A DNA stretch of 21,283 nt from Boseongicola sp. SB0675_bin_26 (GCA_009843725.1 VYCX01000508.1:1-21283); one strand, 5' to 3'; numbered from the stretch's first letter, positions 8,664 to 16,502 are shown. Numbers and translations: made by a program. The notes: generated from the letters alone by a model not told the origin.

Positions 8664-10201
8664 TGTCCGGTCCTGCCGTTGAAGACGCTGTCCTGGTAGG
8701 CCCGCTCGCCCGAAACGATGTCCTCGACCCAGAAGCGGATGCCCATGCTGTCCGCAAGGGCGGGATCCGAGTTCGCGGAGGCAACGACATAGACCCTCTG
8801 ATGTGCCGTGTCATCTGCGGGCACCGGAACCTGCGTGGCATCGACTCCCTCGATGTCCAATCGGAATGCGGCGTCTCCGGCGACCTGGATTCGGAAGGGG
8901 CGATCCTCGCCGTGCTTGTTCCTGAGCCGAACGTCGTAGGCGTTTCGAATGGAGCCGTCGGAAAGGACGACGAATTGCGGGTTCCGGACAGGCGCCACGG
9001 TTATGTCGATTTCCGGGCGAACGAAAAGCGCGTAGAGAAGGGCAAGGCCGATGAGGCTCCAGAGTGTCGTGTAGGCTACCGTGCGCGGCCGCAGGACGTG
9101 CCGCCAGACGGAAAGCGACGGCTGGCCGGCCCGCTCGCGTTTCTCGTCGGAAAACGCAAGATAGTCGATCAGGCCCCGTGGCTTGCCGATCCGTGCCATG
9201 ACATCGTCGCAGGCATCGATGCAAAGCGCGCAGGTGATGCAGGCAAGTTGCTGCCCGTCCCGAATGTCTATGCCTACCGGGCAGACGTTTACGCATGCAT
9301 TGCAGTCTATGCAGTCGCCAGGCTCGTTGCCGGCTGGATCGGCCTGGCTGGCGGCCGGATCAATGCCTGGCATGGGAATCCTGGGCGACCGTCCGCCGAT
9401 CCGCGGACCTGCGGCCTGGGCGGAAGCCGCCGCCCTTTCGGCGAGCGCGCGTCGCTTCGTGCCCTTGCCGCGCGGCTCGCCCCGCCATTCGCGGTAAGCA
9501 ACCGTGAGCGTCTCTTCATCCATCATCGCGGCCTGGATGCGGGGCCAGGGACACATGTAGATGCAGACCTGTTCCCGCATGAATCCGCCAAGGACGAACG
9601 TCGTGCCAGTCAGGATCATGATCGTGAAGTAAGCGACCGGCGCGGCGTCGAGCGCGATCAGGTCACGAAGGAGCGTCGTTGCGTCGGCGTAGTAGAAGAC
9701 CCAGGCGCCGCCCGTCGCGATCGAGATCAGCAACCAAAGCATCCACTTGGTGAGACTGAGCCTGACCTTCCTGAGCGTCCATCCTGACTTCCAAAGCCGC
9801 ATTCGCGCGTTGCGGTCACCCTCGATCCACCGTTCCACTAGCAGGAAAAGGTCTGTCCAGACAGTTTGCGGACACGCGTATCCGCACCAGACCCGGCCCA
9901 GCGCCGACGTGAAGAGAAAGAGACCGATTCCCGCCATGATCAGGAGGCCGGCGACGAAGTACAGTTCATGCGGCCAAATCTCGATCCAGAAGAAGTAGAA
10001 GCGTCGCCCGGCAAGGTCGATCAGGACGGCCTGGTCCGGAAGGTTCGGCCCCCGATCCCATCGGATCCAGGGCGTAAGGTAGTAGATGCCGAGCGTCACG
10101 CCCATGATCCACCACTTGAGCGAGCGAAAGGGTCCGGAAACCCGGCGCGGAAAGATCGGTTCCCGTGCAGCGTAAAGGGTGGTGGGTTCGCTGTCGCTCA
10201 T
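8660..10201 (-). CDS. ccoG: cbb3 oxidase accessory protein CcoG (FixG/RdxA family, two 4Fe-4S clusters)
   Basis: CcoG is a membrane iron-sulfur protein of the FixG/RdxA family; members reduce Cu(II) to Cu(I) for oxidase assembly. The 513-residue protein has membrane helices near 30-45, 80-100, 150-172 and 188-208, the NapH-like motifs WCGYACPQTVWTD (about 105-117) and CIYMCPWPR. Two ferredoxin clusters follow: CIDCNACVNVCP (297-308) and CITCALCIDAC (321-331). Another helix lies near 375-390 and the C-terminal periplasmic Ig-like FixG domain follows. Residues about 247-293, between EWRGEPRGK and the first cluster, are an Ala/Arg/Pro/Ser-rich insertion not usual in the family. The start ATG is clear, with only a weak AGGTCC upstream. 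It is the first gene of the coupled ccoGHIS unit. Confidence 0.95.
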   Translation of the reverse strand: MSDSEPTTLYAAREPIFPRRVSGPFRSLKWWIMGVTLGIYYLTPWIRWDRGPNLPDQAVLIDLAGRRFYFFWIEIWPHELYFVAGLLIMAGIGLFLFTSALGRVWCGYACPQTVWTDLFLLVERWIEGDRNARMRLWKSGWTLRKVRLSLTKWMLWLLISIATGGAWVFYYADATTLLRDLIALDAAPVAYFTIMILTGTTFVLGGFMREQVCIYMCPWPRIQAAMMDEETLTVAYREWRGEPRGKGTKRRALAERAAASAQAAGPRIGGRSPRIPMPGIDPAASQADPAGNEPGDCIDCNACVNVCPVGIDIRDGQQLACITCALCIDACDDVMARIGKPRGLIDYLAFSDEKRERAGQPSLSVWRHVLRPRTVAYTTLWSLIGLALLYALFVRPEIDITVAPVRNPQFVVLSDGSIRNAYDVRLRNKHGEDRPFRIQVAGDAAFRLDIEGVDATQVPVPADDTAHQRVYVVASANSDPALADSMGIRFWVEDIVSGERAYQDSVFNGRTGQ

Positions 10202-10429
10202 CGCTTGGACCTATGCGTTCGCTCCGTCGGGCCACGTTCCGGCGTGATCCGGCGCATCTGCAAGTTCAGCCGCCCGAGAGTGGGAGGCCGGTTCCCGGCG
10301 ACTCATGCCAACAGGGCTTGGTGCGCGGCGTTGGCTCGCCGGATCAGGAGGCGCACCGACTCTCTCGAACGCGGCAAGCGCCGTGGAAGAGCATCTCGCG
10401 CTTGACCGTGCCGGAAGAGGCATCGCCCG
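10202..10429. other. Gap between ccoP and ccoG
   Basis: This 228-base gap separates the structural oxidase genes from the maturation genes, in a cluster otherwise packed to overlapping codons. A minus-strand frame at 10211-10423 (70 codons, MPLPARSS...) would fit the gap neatly. However, it has no good ribosome site, is Ala/Arg/Pro/Ser rich and uses A/T in many third positions, unlike its neighbours. I see no FNR-type box here, so a separate ccoG promoter, if present, is not obvious. Confidence 0.4.
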
Positions 10430-11299
10430 TCATTCGCCGCCGCCCAGCTGATGCACGTAGAGCGTGACGGCATTGATCTCGACTTCATCCAGCCTTGGGC
10501 CCCATGCCGGCATTACGCCAAAGCGCGAGTTCGTGATAGACTCGGTGATCGCCTCGCGATCGCCGCCGTAGAGCCAGATGGCGTCGGTCAGGTCTGGCGC
10601 GCCGGTCTCGCGGTCTCCTGTCCCGGCTTCCATGTGACAGGAGGCGCATTCCCCTGCGAAGACGGTCGCACCGCTGGCAGCCAGTTGCGCGTCATGTGCC
10701 TGACCGGAGAGTTGAAGCACGAATTCGGTCGCCGCCGCGATCTGCTCCGCTTCAAGGAATTCGCCGTAGGCCGGCATTTCGGACCAGCGGGCGTCGTCGT
10801 CCGTATCGTTCCTGATGCCGTGGCGCACCGTGGCCGCTATCGCGTCGAGCGTGCCGCCCCATAGCCAGTCGTCGTCGAGAAGGTTGGGATAGCCAAGGGC
10901 GCCTGCCGCCCCGGCGCCATGGCACTGGGAGCAATGGGCGCGAAAGACGGCGGCGCCGCCGGCAACGCCATAGTGGTAAGCCGGGTCGTCCCGCTCGAGG
11001 GTTGCCAGGTCGGCAGAGGCAAGGCGCGCGGCGACGTCGGCGTTCCGTGCATCCACTTCCGCGATCTGGACTTCAACCTCCGCTCGCGTCGAGTAGCCGA
11101 GAAACCCGGCCGTCGCGCGGTCGATCAGCGGCCAGGCCGGATATGCGATGCAATAGCCGATGCCCCAGATGATCGTCAGGTAGAACGTCCACAGCCACCA
11201 GCGCGGCAGGGGCGTGTTGAGCTCCTGGATTCCGTCCCAGTTGTGGCCGGTGGTTTCGGTGCCCGTGACCGGATCGTGATCTGTCCTGCTTTCCATCAT
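10430..11299 (-). CDS. ccoP: cbb3-type cytochrome c oxidase subunit III, dihaem CcoP
   Basis: CcoP is the membrane-anchored dihaem cytochrome c that feeds electrons to the cbb3 oxidase. The 289-residue protein has the typical FixP N-terminus (TTGHNWDGIQELNTPLPRWW), one membrane helix (about 35-55), a polar linker and two c-type haem sites, CSQCH (123-127) and CASCH (218-222). The likely axial methionines lie in EMPAYG (Met175) and VMPAWG (Met263). Length is normal. The ATG at 11299 overlaps the ccoQ stop (ATGA) and has AGGAGAC upstream, so translation is coupled. A second ATG directly follows and would shorten the protein by one residue. It is the last of the four structural genes. Confidence 0.96.
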   Translation of the reverse strand: MMESRTDHDPVTGTETTGHNWDGIQELNTPLPRWWLWTFYLTIIWGIGYCIAYPAWPLIDRATAGFLGYSTRAEVEVQIAEVDARNADVAARLASADLATLERDDPAYHYGVAGGAAVFRAHCSQCHGAGAAGALGYPNLLDDDWLWGGTLDAIAATVRHGIRNDTDDDARWSEMPAYGEFLEAEQIAAATEFVLQLSGQAHDAQLAASGATVFAGECASCHMEAGTGDRETGAPDLTDAIWLYGGDREAITESITNSRFGVMPAWGPRLDEVEINAVTLYVHQLGGGE

Positions 11300-11529
11300 G
11301 CCGTCTCCTCGGCCCCGGCTCGCGCCGCGCGATCCGGGGCGCCGCTTGATCGGTCATCCTGGCAGCTCGTGCATTCCGAATCATCCTTGAGCGGAATGTT
11401 CGCGATCTCTTCATGAACGGCGCGAGACCCGGGGCGGAACGCCCAGGCGATGGCGCCGATGTAGAAGATGCACAATGCCAGCAGCACCCAGCTGTCGGCA
11501 AGTTCACGCAGGAATGAATAGGTCTCCAT
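11296..11529 (-). CDS. ccoQ: cbb3-type cytochrome oxidase subunit CcoQ
   Basis: The 77-residue protein begins METYSFLRELADSW, has one membrane helix (about 12-32) and then FRPGSRAVHEEIANIPLKDD. This matches the small CcoQ/FixQ subunit, which stabilises the oxidase, particularly in relation to CcoP. Beyond the usual end of the conserved part there is an ECTSCQ segment (Cys53, Cys56) and an Ala/Arg-rich tail. The CXXC is unexpected for a subunit with no known cofactor. A strong AGGAAGGGA ribosome site precedes the ATG. The gene lies 9 bases after ccoO and overlaps ccoP by four. Confidence 0.93.
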   Translation of the reverse strand: METYSFLRELADSWVLLALCIFYIGAIAWAFRPGSRAVHEEIANIPLKDDSECTSCQDDRSSGAPDRAARAGAEETA

Positions 11530-11538
11530 CGTCCCTTC

Positions 11539-12264
11539 CTATCGTGTCTCGTCCGGCGTGAAGGTCGAGAAGTCGACCAAGGTGCCGAGCATCTGCATGT
11601 ACGCGATGATTGCGTCCATCTCGGTCAGTTCGGGCTGCCCGTCGAAATTCGCGACGGCTGCGCCGGGATAGCGTTCCAGCAGCCCGTCGGTGTCCGCGTC
11701 GGGGTCGGCCTGGGCATGGAAGTCCGCCCGGGCTTCGGCCAGCATCTCGTCCGTGTAGGGCACGCCGACCAGGCGGTGCGTTGCCAGAAGATCCTCGATC
11801 AGGTCGTCCTCCAGGCGTGCATCGGCGAGAAAGGCGTATTTCGGCATGACGCTCTGTGGCACGACCGATTGCGGATCGATGAAGTGGTCCACGTGCCACG
11901 CATTGGAATAGCGTCCGCCGACCCGGGCGAGGTCCGGGCCGGTTCGCTTGGACCCCCACTGGAACGGGTGGTCGTACTTCGATTCGGCGGCCAGCGAGTA
12001 GTGGCCGTAGCGCTCGACCTCGTCCCGCATCGGCCGGATCATCTGGCTGTGGCAGACATAGCATCCTTCGCGGACGTAGATGTCGCGCCCAGCCAGCTCG
12101 AGCGGCGAATAGGGACGCACGCCCTCAACGTCCTCGATCGTGTTCTCGATATAGAAGAGGGGCGCAATCTCGACGATCCCGCCGACCGAGACGACGAGCA
12201 GCGAGAATATGAGGAGGAGGGTAGGGCTCCTTTCCAGGATGCGGTGCTTGCTGATGGTGGACAT
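11539..12264 (-). CDS. ccoO: cbb3-type cytochrome c oxidase subunit II, monohaem CcoO
   Basis: CcoO is the membrane-anchored monohaem cytochrome c of the cbb3 oxidase. The 241-residue protein has an N-terminal membrane helix (about 15-35), the haem-binding CYVCH (68-72) within [20 protein letters not shown], and the family segments [19 protein letters not shown] and [16 protein letters not shown], the latter with the likely axial methionine. The end, [15 protein letters not shown], is also typical. The ribosome site AGGGAGG lies about 6-7 bases before the ATG. It follows ccoN after only 10 bases, as in a standard ccoNO pair. Confidence 0.97.
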   Translation of the reverse strand: MSTISKHRILERSPTLLLIFSLLVVSVGGIVEIAPLFYIENTIEDVEGVRPYSPLELAGRDIYVREGCYVCHSQMIRPMRDEVERYGHYSLAAESKYDHPFQWGSKRTGPDLARVGGRYSNAWHVDHFIDPQSVVPQSVMPKYAFLADARLEDDLIEDLLATHRLVGVPYTDEMLAEARADFHAQADPDADTDGLLERYPGAAVANFDGQPELTEMDAIIAYMQMLGTLVDFSTFTPDETR

Positions 12265-12274
12265 GTGCGCCTCC

Positions 12275-13873
12275 CTATTCCGCCGGGACGCCGACGGGCG
12301 CCGCCGCGCGCGCGCCGCCCCTGATCGTCATCCACATGTTCCAGGCCATGATTCCCGCGCCGGCGAGGTAGAGGACACCCCCCAGCGCGCGAACGACATA
12401 CATAGGATACTTGGCTTCGACGGTGTCGGCGAAGGAGTTCACGAGGAAGCCCTGGGAATCGACCTCGCGCCACATCAGGCCCTCCAGGATGCCTGTCACC
12501 CACATCGACGCCGCGTAGAGCACGATGCCAATGGTCGCGAGCCAGAAGTGCCAGTTGATCGCCGGCATCGAGTGCATTTCCTTGCGGCCCCAGAGGCGCG
12601 GAGTAAGGAAGTAGAGCACGGCAAAGGTGATCAGGCCGTTCCAGCCGAGCGCTCCCGAATGCACGTGGCCGATGGTCCAGTCGGTGTAGTGCGAGAGCGC
12701 GTTGACTGCGCGGATCGACATCATCGGACCCTCGAAGGTCGACATGCCGTAGAAGGCGAGCGAAATCACCATCATGCGGACTATCGGGTCAGTCCGGAGC
12801 TTGTCCCATGCCCCTTGCAGCGTCATGAGGCCGTTGATCATCCCGCCCCATGACGGCATCCAGAGGATCACCGAGAACACCATTCCAAGCGTGGAGGCCC
12901 AGTCCGGCAGGGCGGTGTAGTGCAGATGGTGCGGTCCCGCCCAGATGTACAGGAAGATCAGCGCCCAGAAGTGGATGATCGAAAGCTTGTAGCTGTAGAT
13001 CGGGCGGTCTGCCTGCTTGGGCACGAAATAGTACATCATCCCGAGGAAGCCTGCTGTCAGGAAGAAGCCCACGGCATTGTGCCCGTACCACCATTGCACC
13101 ATTGCATCCTGCACGCCCGCGAAGACCTGCACCGACTTCGATCCCCAGATCGAGACCGGAATCGAGATGTTGTTCACGATGTGCAGCATCGCGACCGTGA
13201 TGATGAAGGAGAGCAGGAACCAGTTCGCGACGTAGATGTGCCTTTCGCGCCGGTTGAAGATCGTGCCCATGTAGACGGCGAGGAACGCGACCCAGACGAT
13301 CGCCAGCCACAGGTCGATGTACCATTCGGGTTCGGCGTATTCCTTGGATTGCGTCGAGCCGAGGATGTATCCCGTGGCGGCCAGCACGATGAAGAGGTTG
13401 TAGCCCCAGAACACGAACCATGCCAGGTTGCCGCCCCAGAGCCGCGTCCCGCTGGTCCGCTGGACAATGTAGAACGACGACATGATGAGCGCGTTGCCGC
13501 CGAATGCGAATATGACGGCGCTCGTGTGCAGGGGCCTGAGCCGGCCGAAATTGGTGTATGGCTGTCCCCAGTCGAAGTTCAGGGCCGGATAGGCGAGCTG
13601 CAGCGCGATCACCACCCCGACGAGGAAGCCGACAATGCCCCAGAAGGCGGTGGCGATCACTCCGGCGCGGATGACGTCGTCCGCATAGCCGGAAGCGTCG
13701 ACGGCCGGCCGTCTTTCGCCGACTTGGCCGACCTGCCAGACGAACAGCCCGGCGGCGACCAGCATGATCAGCGCCGCATGCACCTGGTACGCAAGGTCAT
13801 GCCCCCAGTTCGCGGCGAGAGCCGCAATCAGGGCCGTCAGGCCCAGCAAGGTCAGTTTCAGCGTATCCCACAT
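12275..13873 (-). CDS. ccoN: cbb3-type cytochrome c oxidase catalytic subunit I, CcoN
   Basis: CcoN is the proton-pumping catalytic subunit that reduces oxygen to water at the haem b3/CuB site. The 532-residue protein spans the membrane many times. Expected ligands are visible: His116 in RLRPLHTS and His405 for low-spin haem b, His403 for haem b3 (IGHVHSG), and His265 (WWYGH), His315 and His316 (GPHHLHY) for CuB. Tyr309 (FLYIW) is the residue expected to be cross-linked to a CuB histidine. Their spacing agrees with the Pseudomonas stutzeri enzyme as I remember it, apart from a longer N-terminus here. The gene heads the ccoNOQP operon. Upstream is a roughly 350-base region with a near-perfect FNR box, so expression under low oxygen by FnrL is likely. 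Confidence 0.98.
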   Translation of the reverse strand: MWDTLKLTLLGLTALIAALAANWGHDLAYQVHAALIMLVAAGLFVWQVGQVGERRPAVDASGYADDVIRAGVIATAFWGIVGFLVGVVIALQLAYPALNFDWGQPYTNFGRLRPLHTSAVIFAFGGNALIMSSFYIVQRTSGTRLWGGNLAWFVFWGYNLFIVLAATGYILGSTQSKEYAEPEWYIDLWLAIVWVAFLAVYMGTIFNRRERHIYVANWFLLSFIITVAMLHIVNNISIPVSIWGSKSVQVFAGVQDAMVQWWYGHNAVGFFLTAGFLGMMYYFVPKQADRPIYSYKLSIIHFWALIFLYIWAGPHHLHYTALPDWASTLGMVFSVILWMPSWGGMINGLMTLQGAWDKLRTDPIVRMMVISLAFYGMSTFEGPMMSIRAVNALSHYTDWTIGHVHSGALGWNGLITFAVLYFLTPRLWGRKEMHSMPAINWHFWLATIGIVLYAASMWVTGILEGLMWREVDSQGFLVNSFADTVEAKYPMYVVRALGGVLYLAGAGIMAWNMWMTIRGGARAAAPVGVPAE

Positions 13874-13885
13874 GACTGGATTCCC

Positions 13886-13925
13886 GGGATTGATTGGTGG
13901 TCGCAGCCCTCAGGCTGGGATTGAT
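13886..13925 (-). repeat. Pair of 9-base direct repeats flanking a hairpin in the ccoN leader
   Basis: ATCAATCCC occurs twice on the minus strand (13925-13917 and 13894-13886), with repeat starts 31 bases apart. Between them CAGCC-TGAG-GGCTG (13917-13904) forms a perfect 5-base stem with a 4-base loop, touching the first repeat. The nearer repeat ends 12 bases before the ccoN ATG and runs into a CCCGGG palindrome. It could bind a regulator as DNA or act in the messenger; no function is known to me. Confidence 0.5.
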
Positions 13926-14088
13926 GACCCGCGCGGCACGGGACGTTCCTTGGTGTGCTTGGGCAAGTCTGTTGGCATCCTCGACCTGGTGTTCGCCCGA
14001 GGACGCCTGGACGGCAAGTCTGCCGCGCTCGGTGCAGCCCGGTTGGCAATTTTCGCCGGGACCATGCTGCAAGGCGGTTCGCGCTGCC

Positions 14089-14102
14089 TTGATCCATGTC
14101 AA
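14089..14102 (-). promoter_or_regulatory. FNR/FnrL binding site for ccoNOQP
   Basis: TTGATCCATGTCAA matches the FNR consensus TTGAT-N4-ATCAA in all positions except one (GTCAA for ATCAA). Variants of this kind are familiar from FnrL sites of Rhodobacter species. The dyad extends by one base on each side (C...G). It lies about 220 bases upstream of ccoN and downstream of the fnrL coding region, so it most likely activates the oxidase operon when oxygen is low. Confidence 0.88.
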
Positions 14103-14221
14103 GACGATCCGCAAATTGGCGGAAGTGAGCGACCTGAAAGGCATCGTGAGCCGCGGTCGGCGTCGCTTGACGCAACCTCACCGCATTGCGACATGTCGGA
14201 AGGCCCGCCGCGAGCAACGCG

Positions 14222-14944
14222 CTAGTCCGCATTTTCGAGTTCCGCTTCAAGGCGCGAAGTGTCCGGAATGATGACACGCCTTGCCGTCTCCAGCTCGATG
14301 AGGCCGTCCTTGCGGAGTCTCGACATCTGGCGGCTGACGGTCTCGATGGTAAGGCCCAGGTAGCTTGCCGTCGCTTCGCGCGACAGAGGCAGGTCTATCC
14401 GGACCGGTTGATCGGCATCTTCCGGCAATACGGACCGGCGAACAACGAGCATAAGGAAGCTGACAATCTTCTCCCGCGCTGTCAGGCATCCGAGCAGCAG
14501 CATCCAGGTCCGGGCCGCATCGAGCTCGTCGAACGCAATGTCCAGAAGCCGCTTCCTGATGCCCGACGCCCTCTCGACCAGATCCTCGAACGGTCTTCGC
14601 CTGAAGCAGCAGAGCGTCAGGTCGGTGACGGCGGAAATGTCGTGGTCGCAGGTGTCACGCCCCGGCCGACCGATGAAGTCCGACGGCAGGAGGATGCCGG
14701 TGATCTGCATTCTTCCGTCAGCGGTGGTCTTCGAGAGGATCGCGACGCCAGACACGATGGAGGCGACGACATCCAGCTTTTCGCCACGGAGCACGACGGC
14801 CTGGCCTGCGGGGACCGACTTGTAGAACTTGATGGCGTTCAGCCTTTCGAATTCCCCGTCATCGCTTGCGGCGCAGATGGCTCGGTGTCTCACCGGGCAG
14901 TGCTGGCAGTCCAGTCTCAGATCTGCGGAACGTGAAATCTTCAC
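14222..14944 (-). CDS. fnrL: Oxygen-responsive Crp/Fnr-family regulator FnrL
   Basis: FnrL is a 4Fe-4S oxygen sensor that activates anaerobic and microaerobic genes. The 240-residue protein has N-terminal Cys13, Cys16 and Cys24 (CX2CX7C), the spacing of alphaproteobacterial FnrL, and a central Cys112-Cys113 pair in LCCFRRRPFE providing the fourth ligand. The cyclic-nucleotide-like sensor fold follows, then a C-terminal helix-turn-helix (DLPLSREATASYLGLTIETVSRQMSRL). In it Glu201, Ser204 and Arg205 give the E-SR recognition code for TTGAT half-sites. An additional Cys99 is present. The start is GTG at 14944 with only a weak ribosome site. Its placement beside ccoN and the FNR box makes regulation of that operon the obvious role. 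It could also be called FixK-like, but the cysteines argue for FnrL. Confidence 0.95.
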   Translation of the reverse strand: MKISRSADLRLDCQHCPVRHRAICAASDDGEFERLNAIKFYKSVPAGQAVVLRGEKLDVVASIVSGVAILSKTTADGRMQITGILLPSDFIGRPGRDTCDHDISAVTDLTLCCFRRRPFEDLVERASGIRKRLLDIAFDELDAARTWMLLLGCLTAREKIVSFLMLVVRRSVLPEDADQPVRIDLPLSREATASYLGLTIETVSRQMSRLRKDGLIELETARRVIIPDTSRLEAELENAD

Positions 14945-15041
14945 GGCAAGCTCACCATCTGATCTCTCAAAAGTGCGTCCAATGTTGTCCGTGGAGGCGA
15001 CGTTACATCAATTCCGAGGAGCGACCATAGGGATTCTGGGA

Positions 15042-15076
15042 CCCGAGACAAATCGTCACCCGCGCCTGGTCTCGGG
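15042..15076 (-). terminator. Inverted repeat between the dehalogenase gene and fnrL (possible terminator)
   Basis: CCCGAGAC (15042-15049) and GTCTCGGG (15069-15076) form a perfect 8-base stem with a 19-base loop. It lies about 90 bases past the stop of the upstream minus-strand gene and about 100 bases before fnrL. There is no T-run, so it could equally be an operator; the stem itself is clear. A second, weaker pair GACGGT/ACCGTC lies at 15106-15131. Confidence 0.4.
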
Positions 15077-15167
15077 ACGTTGTCGAAGGGAGGGAATCGT
15101 GGCTTGACGGTTCCTGGAAGACGCGACCGTCGTCAGTCTTGCATCCTGCGAAAAGTGCCGACTTCGC

Positions 15168-15890
15168 TTACGGGTCTGCCTCGGCCCGGTGTGCCGCAGC
15201 GAATTCCGACATGCTGTTGAACCGGAAGTCTGCATGCGGCGTGTTTCCGGGGTCCATCGTTGCGCCGAACCCGTCCTTGTCGTGTCGACGATATATCCAG
15301 CAATTCGCCAGTCCGAACCCGTTTGCCGGGGCATGGTCATGAAACAGGCTCTCGGCCACGTGCAGGATCTGGGACTTGTCGAATCCCTGCCTGCCAAGCG
15401 CTTCGATCATGTAATCGAAGTTTCGGGAGGCCGGCTTGTACGAGCCGATGTCCTCCGCCGTGTAGACGTTGTCAAACTCGACGCGAAGCTTCGCGTTGCT
15501 CCCGGCAAAGCTGACGTTGTCCGTGTTGGTCAGGACGGCCAGCCTGTAGTGCTTCTTCAGGTATTCCAGCGCTTCCGCGCTGTCCGGAAAGGCCGGCCAG
15601 GACCCCACGGTCGCGCCGTATGCCTGGCACTCGTCCCAGGACACGGTGACGTTCCATTCCTCCGCGAGGCGCCGGTAAACGACCGGCAGCAGATCGCGGT
15701 ACAGCTTTGACGGCGTCAGGTGCTGGATCGTGGATTCATGATATGCGTGGGTCTCGAGGATCTCGTTGCGGCCGAGTGAATGGCTGGTGCGGTCGGTCAG
15801 CGGCTTCAATCCTTCGATAATCCCTGTCTCCCAGTCAATGAGCGTGCCGTACACGTCAAATGTCAGGACCTTGAAATTGCCGAGTTTCAA
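15168..15890 (-). CDS. Type II haloacid dehalogenase-like hydrolase (HAD superfamily)
   Basis: The 240-residue protein shows the HAD motifs in order: nucleophile Asp12 in TFDVYGTLIDW, Thr121-Asn122 in VLTNTDN, Lys152 in GSYKPASRNFDY, and VAESLFHDHAPAN (about 178-190). The residue two after the nucleophile is Tyr (DVYGT) rather than the Asp of phosphatases. This is typical of L-2-haloacid dehalogenase-type enzymes, which hydrolyse a C-halogen bond. The true substrate may be some other 2-substituted acid or phosphoester and cannot be told from sequence. The start is TTG at 15890, supported by a strong AAAGGGGAGAG ribosome site and no better upstream start. It lies between a cytochrome b561 gene and fnrL, all on the minus strand. 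Family sure, substrate unknown. Confidence 0.88.
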   Translation of the reverse strand: MKLGNFKVLTFDVYGTLIDWETGIIEGLKPLTDRTSHSLGRNEILETHAYHESTIQHLTPSKLYRDLLPVVYRRLAEEWNVTVSWDECQAYGATVGSWPAFPDSAEALEYLKKHYRLAVLTNTDNVSFAGSNAKLRVEFDNVYTAEDIGSYKPASRNFDYMIEALGRQGFDKSQILHVAESLFHDHAPANGFGLANCWIYRRHDKDGFGATMDPGNTPHADFRFNSMSEFAAAHRAEADP

Positions 15891-15947
15891 ATCTCTCCCC
15901 TTTCGGTCGGAACGGTTTCCGGCATGGCGTGTGCGACCGGAACCATT

Positions 15948-16502
15948 TCAATGGTTGTCTGGCGGGACCTGGCGATCGCGGTTTCCGAACCACATGCGCC
16001 GAAACAGGCCGTCGTGCAGGTAGAACTGGTGATAGAAGGCAGCGCAGGCGTGCAACAGCACGAGAAGGACGAGAAGGTTCGATATCAACCCGTGTGCCAG
16101 GCGTGGAGCAAGCGTGGACAGGTTGGCCGGCAACGGCTCGCCGCTTCCGCCGAAGACGATCGGAAACAGGCCGCCGGACAGGGCCGTGCCCAGCCCGCTG
16201 AGCACCATGAGCGCGATCAGCAGGTACATGATCCAATGGGTCGCGATGCCGACCCTGTCCAGAAACGCACTCCCCGTCTCGGCATGAGGAGGCTTTGCAG
16301 AAGCGAGCCGGACGGCCAGGCGCAGGACCAGGAGCGCCCCCAAGGCAAGGCCAACTGTAATGTGGCCCGCGAGCCCCTGCAGCTTTTGTGGATCGGCATT
16401 GCTCATGGTCGACAAGAGCACCTTTCCGAAGAAGAGCGACGCGACGACCATGGCTGCCATGATCCAGTGCAACGCGACCAATAGCGGGTGGTACCTGGTC
16501 AT
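15948..16502 (-). CDS. Cytochrome b561-family dihaem membrane protein
   Basis: The 184-residue protein begins MTRYHPLLVALHWIMAAMVV and has four membrane helices (about 8-28, 45-66, 88-108 and 138-158). Histidines stand at positions expected for haem b ligation: His12, His47, His89 and His137/His151. The RYHPLLVALHW opening and the GHITVGLALG segment are typical of the bacterial cytochrome b561 (CybB) family, which passes electrons between quinol and other carriers or scavenges superoxide. The frame is open for 78 further codons upstream, but ATG 16502 has AGGGA about 11 bases before it and the added segment is Arg/Gly-rich and non-conserved. It precedes the dehalogenase-like gene by about 57 bases and may be cotranscribed with it. 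The electron partner is unknown. Confidence 0.88.
   Translation of the reverse strand: MTRYHPLLVALHWIMAAMVVASLFFGKVLLSTMSNADPQKLQGLAGHITVGLALGALLVLRLAVRLASAKPPHAETGSAFLDRVGIATHWIMYLLIALMVLSGLGTALSGGLFPIVFGGSGEPLPANLSTLAPRLAHGLISNLLVLLVLLHACAAFYHQFYLHDGLFRRMWFGNRDRQVPPDNH

Larger units (their letters stand above)
13874..14221. promoter_or_regulatory. Upstream region and leader of ccoN
   Basis: The 348 bases between the fnrL stop and the ccoN start contain no convincing gene. They hold the FNR box at 14089-14102. If FnrL acts at about -41, transcription starts near 14054 and the message has an untranslated leader of about 180 bases. Close to ccoN the leader (minus strand) carries two copies of ATCAATCCC flanking a small hairpin, listed separately. 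No strong -10 hexamer is visible downstream of the box (CATGGT at best). Confidence 0.6.

Noticed and set aside
10211..10423. 70-codon minus-strand frame filling the ccoP-ccoG gap
   Set aside because: Ala/Arg/Pro/Ser-rich with mixed third-position bases and no good ribosome site; kept only as a note in the gap entry.
15002..15011. TTGAT half-site upstream of fnrL (minus strand), considered as an autoregulatory FNR box
   Set aside because: The second half (CGTCG) does not match ATCAA at all, so there is no dyad.
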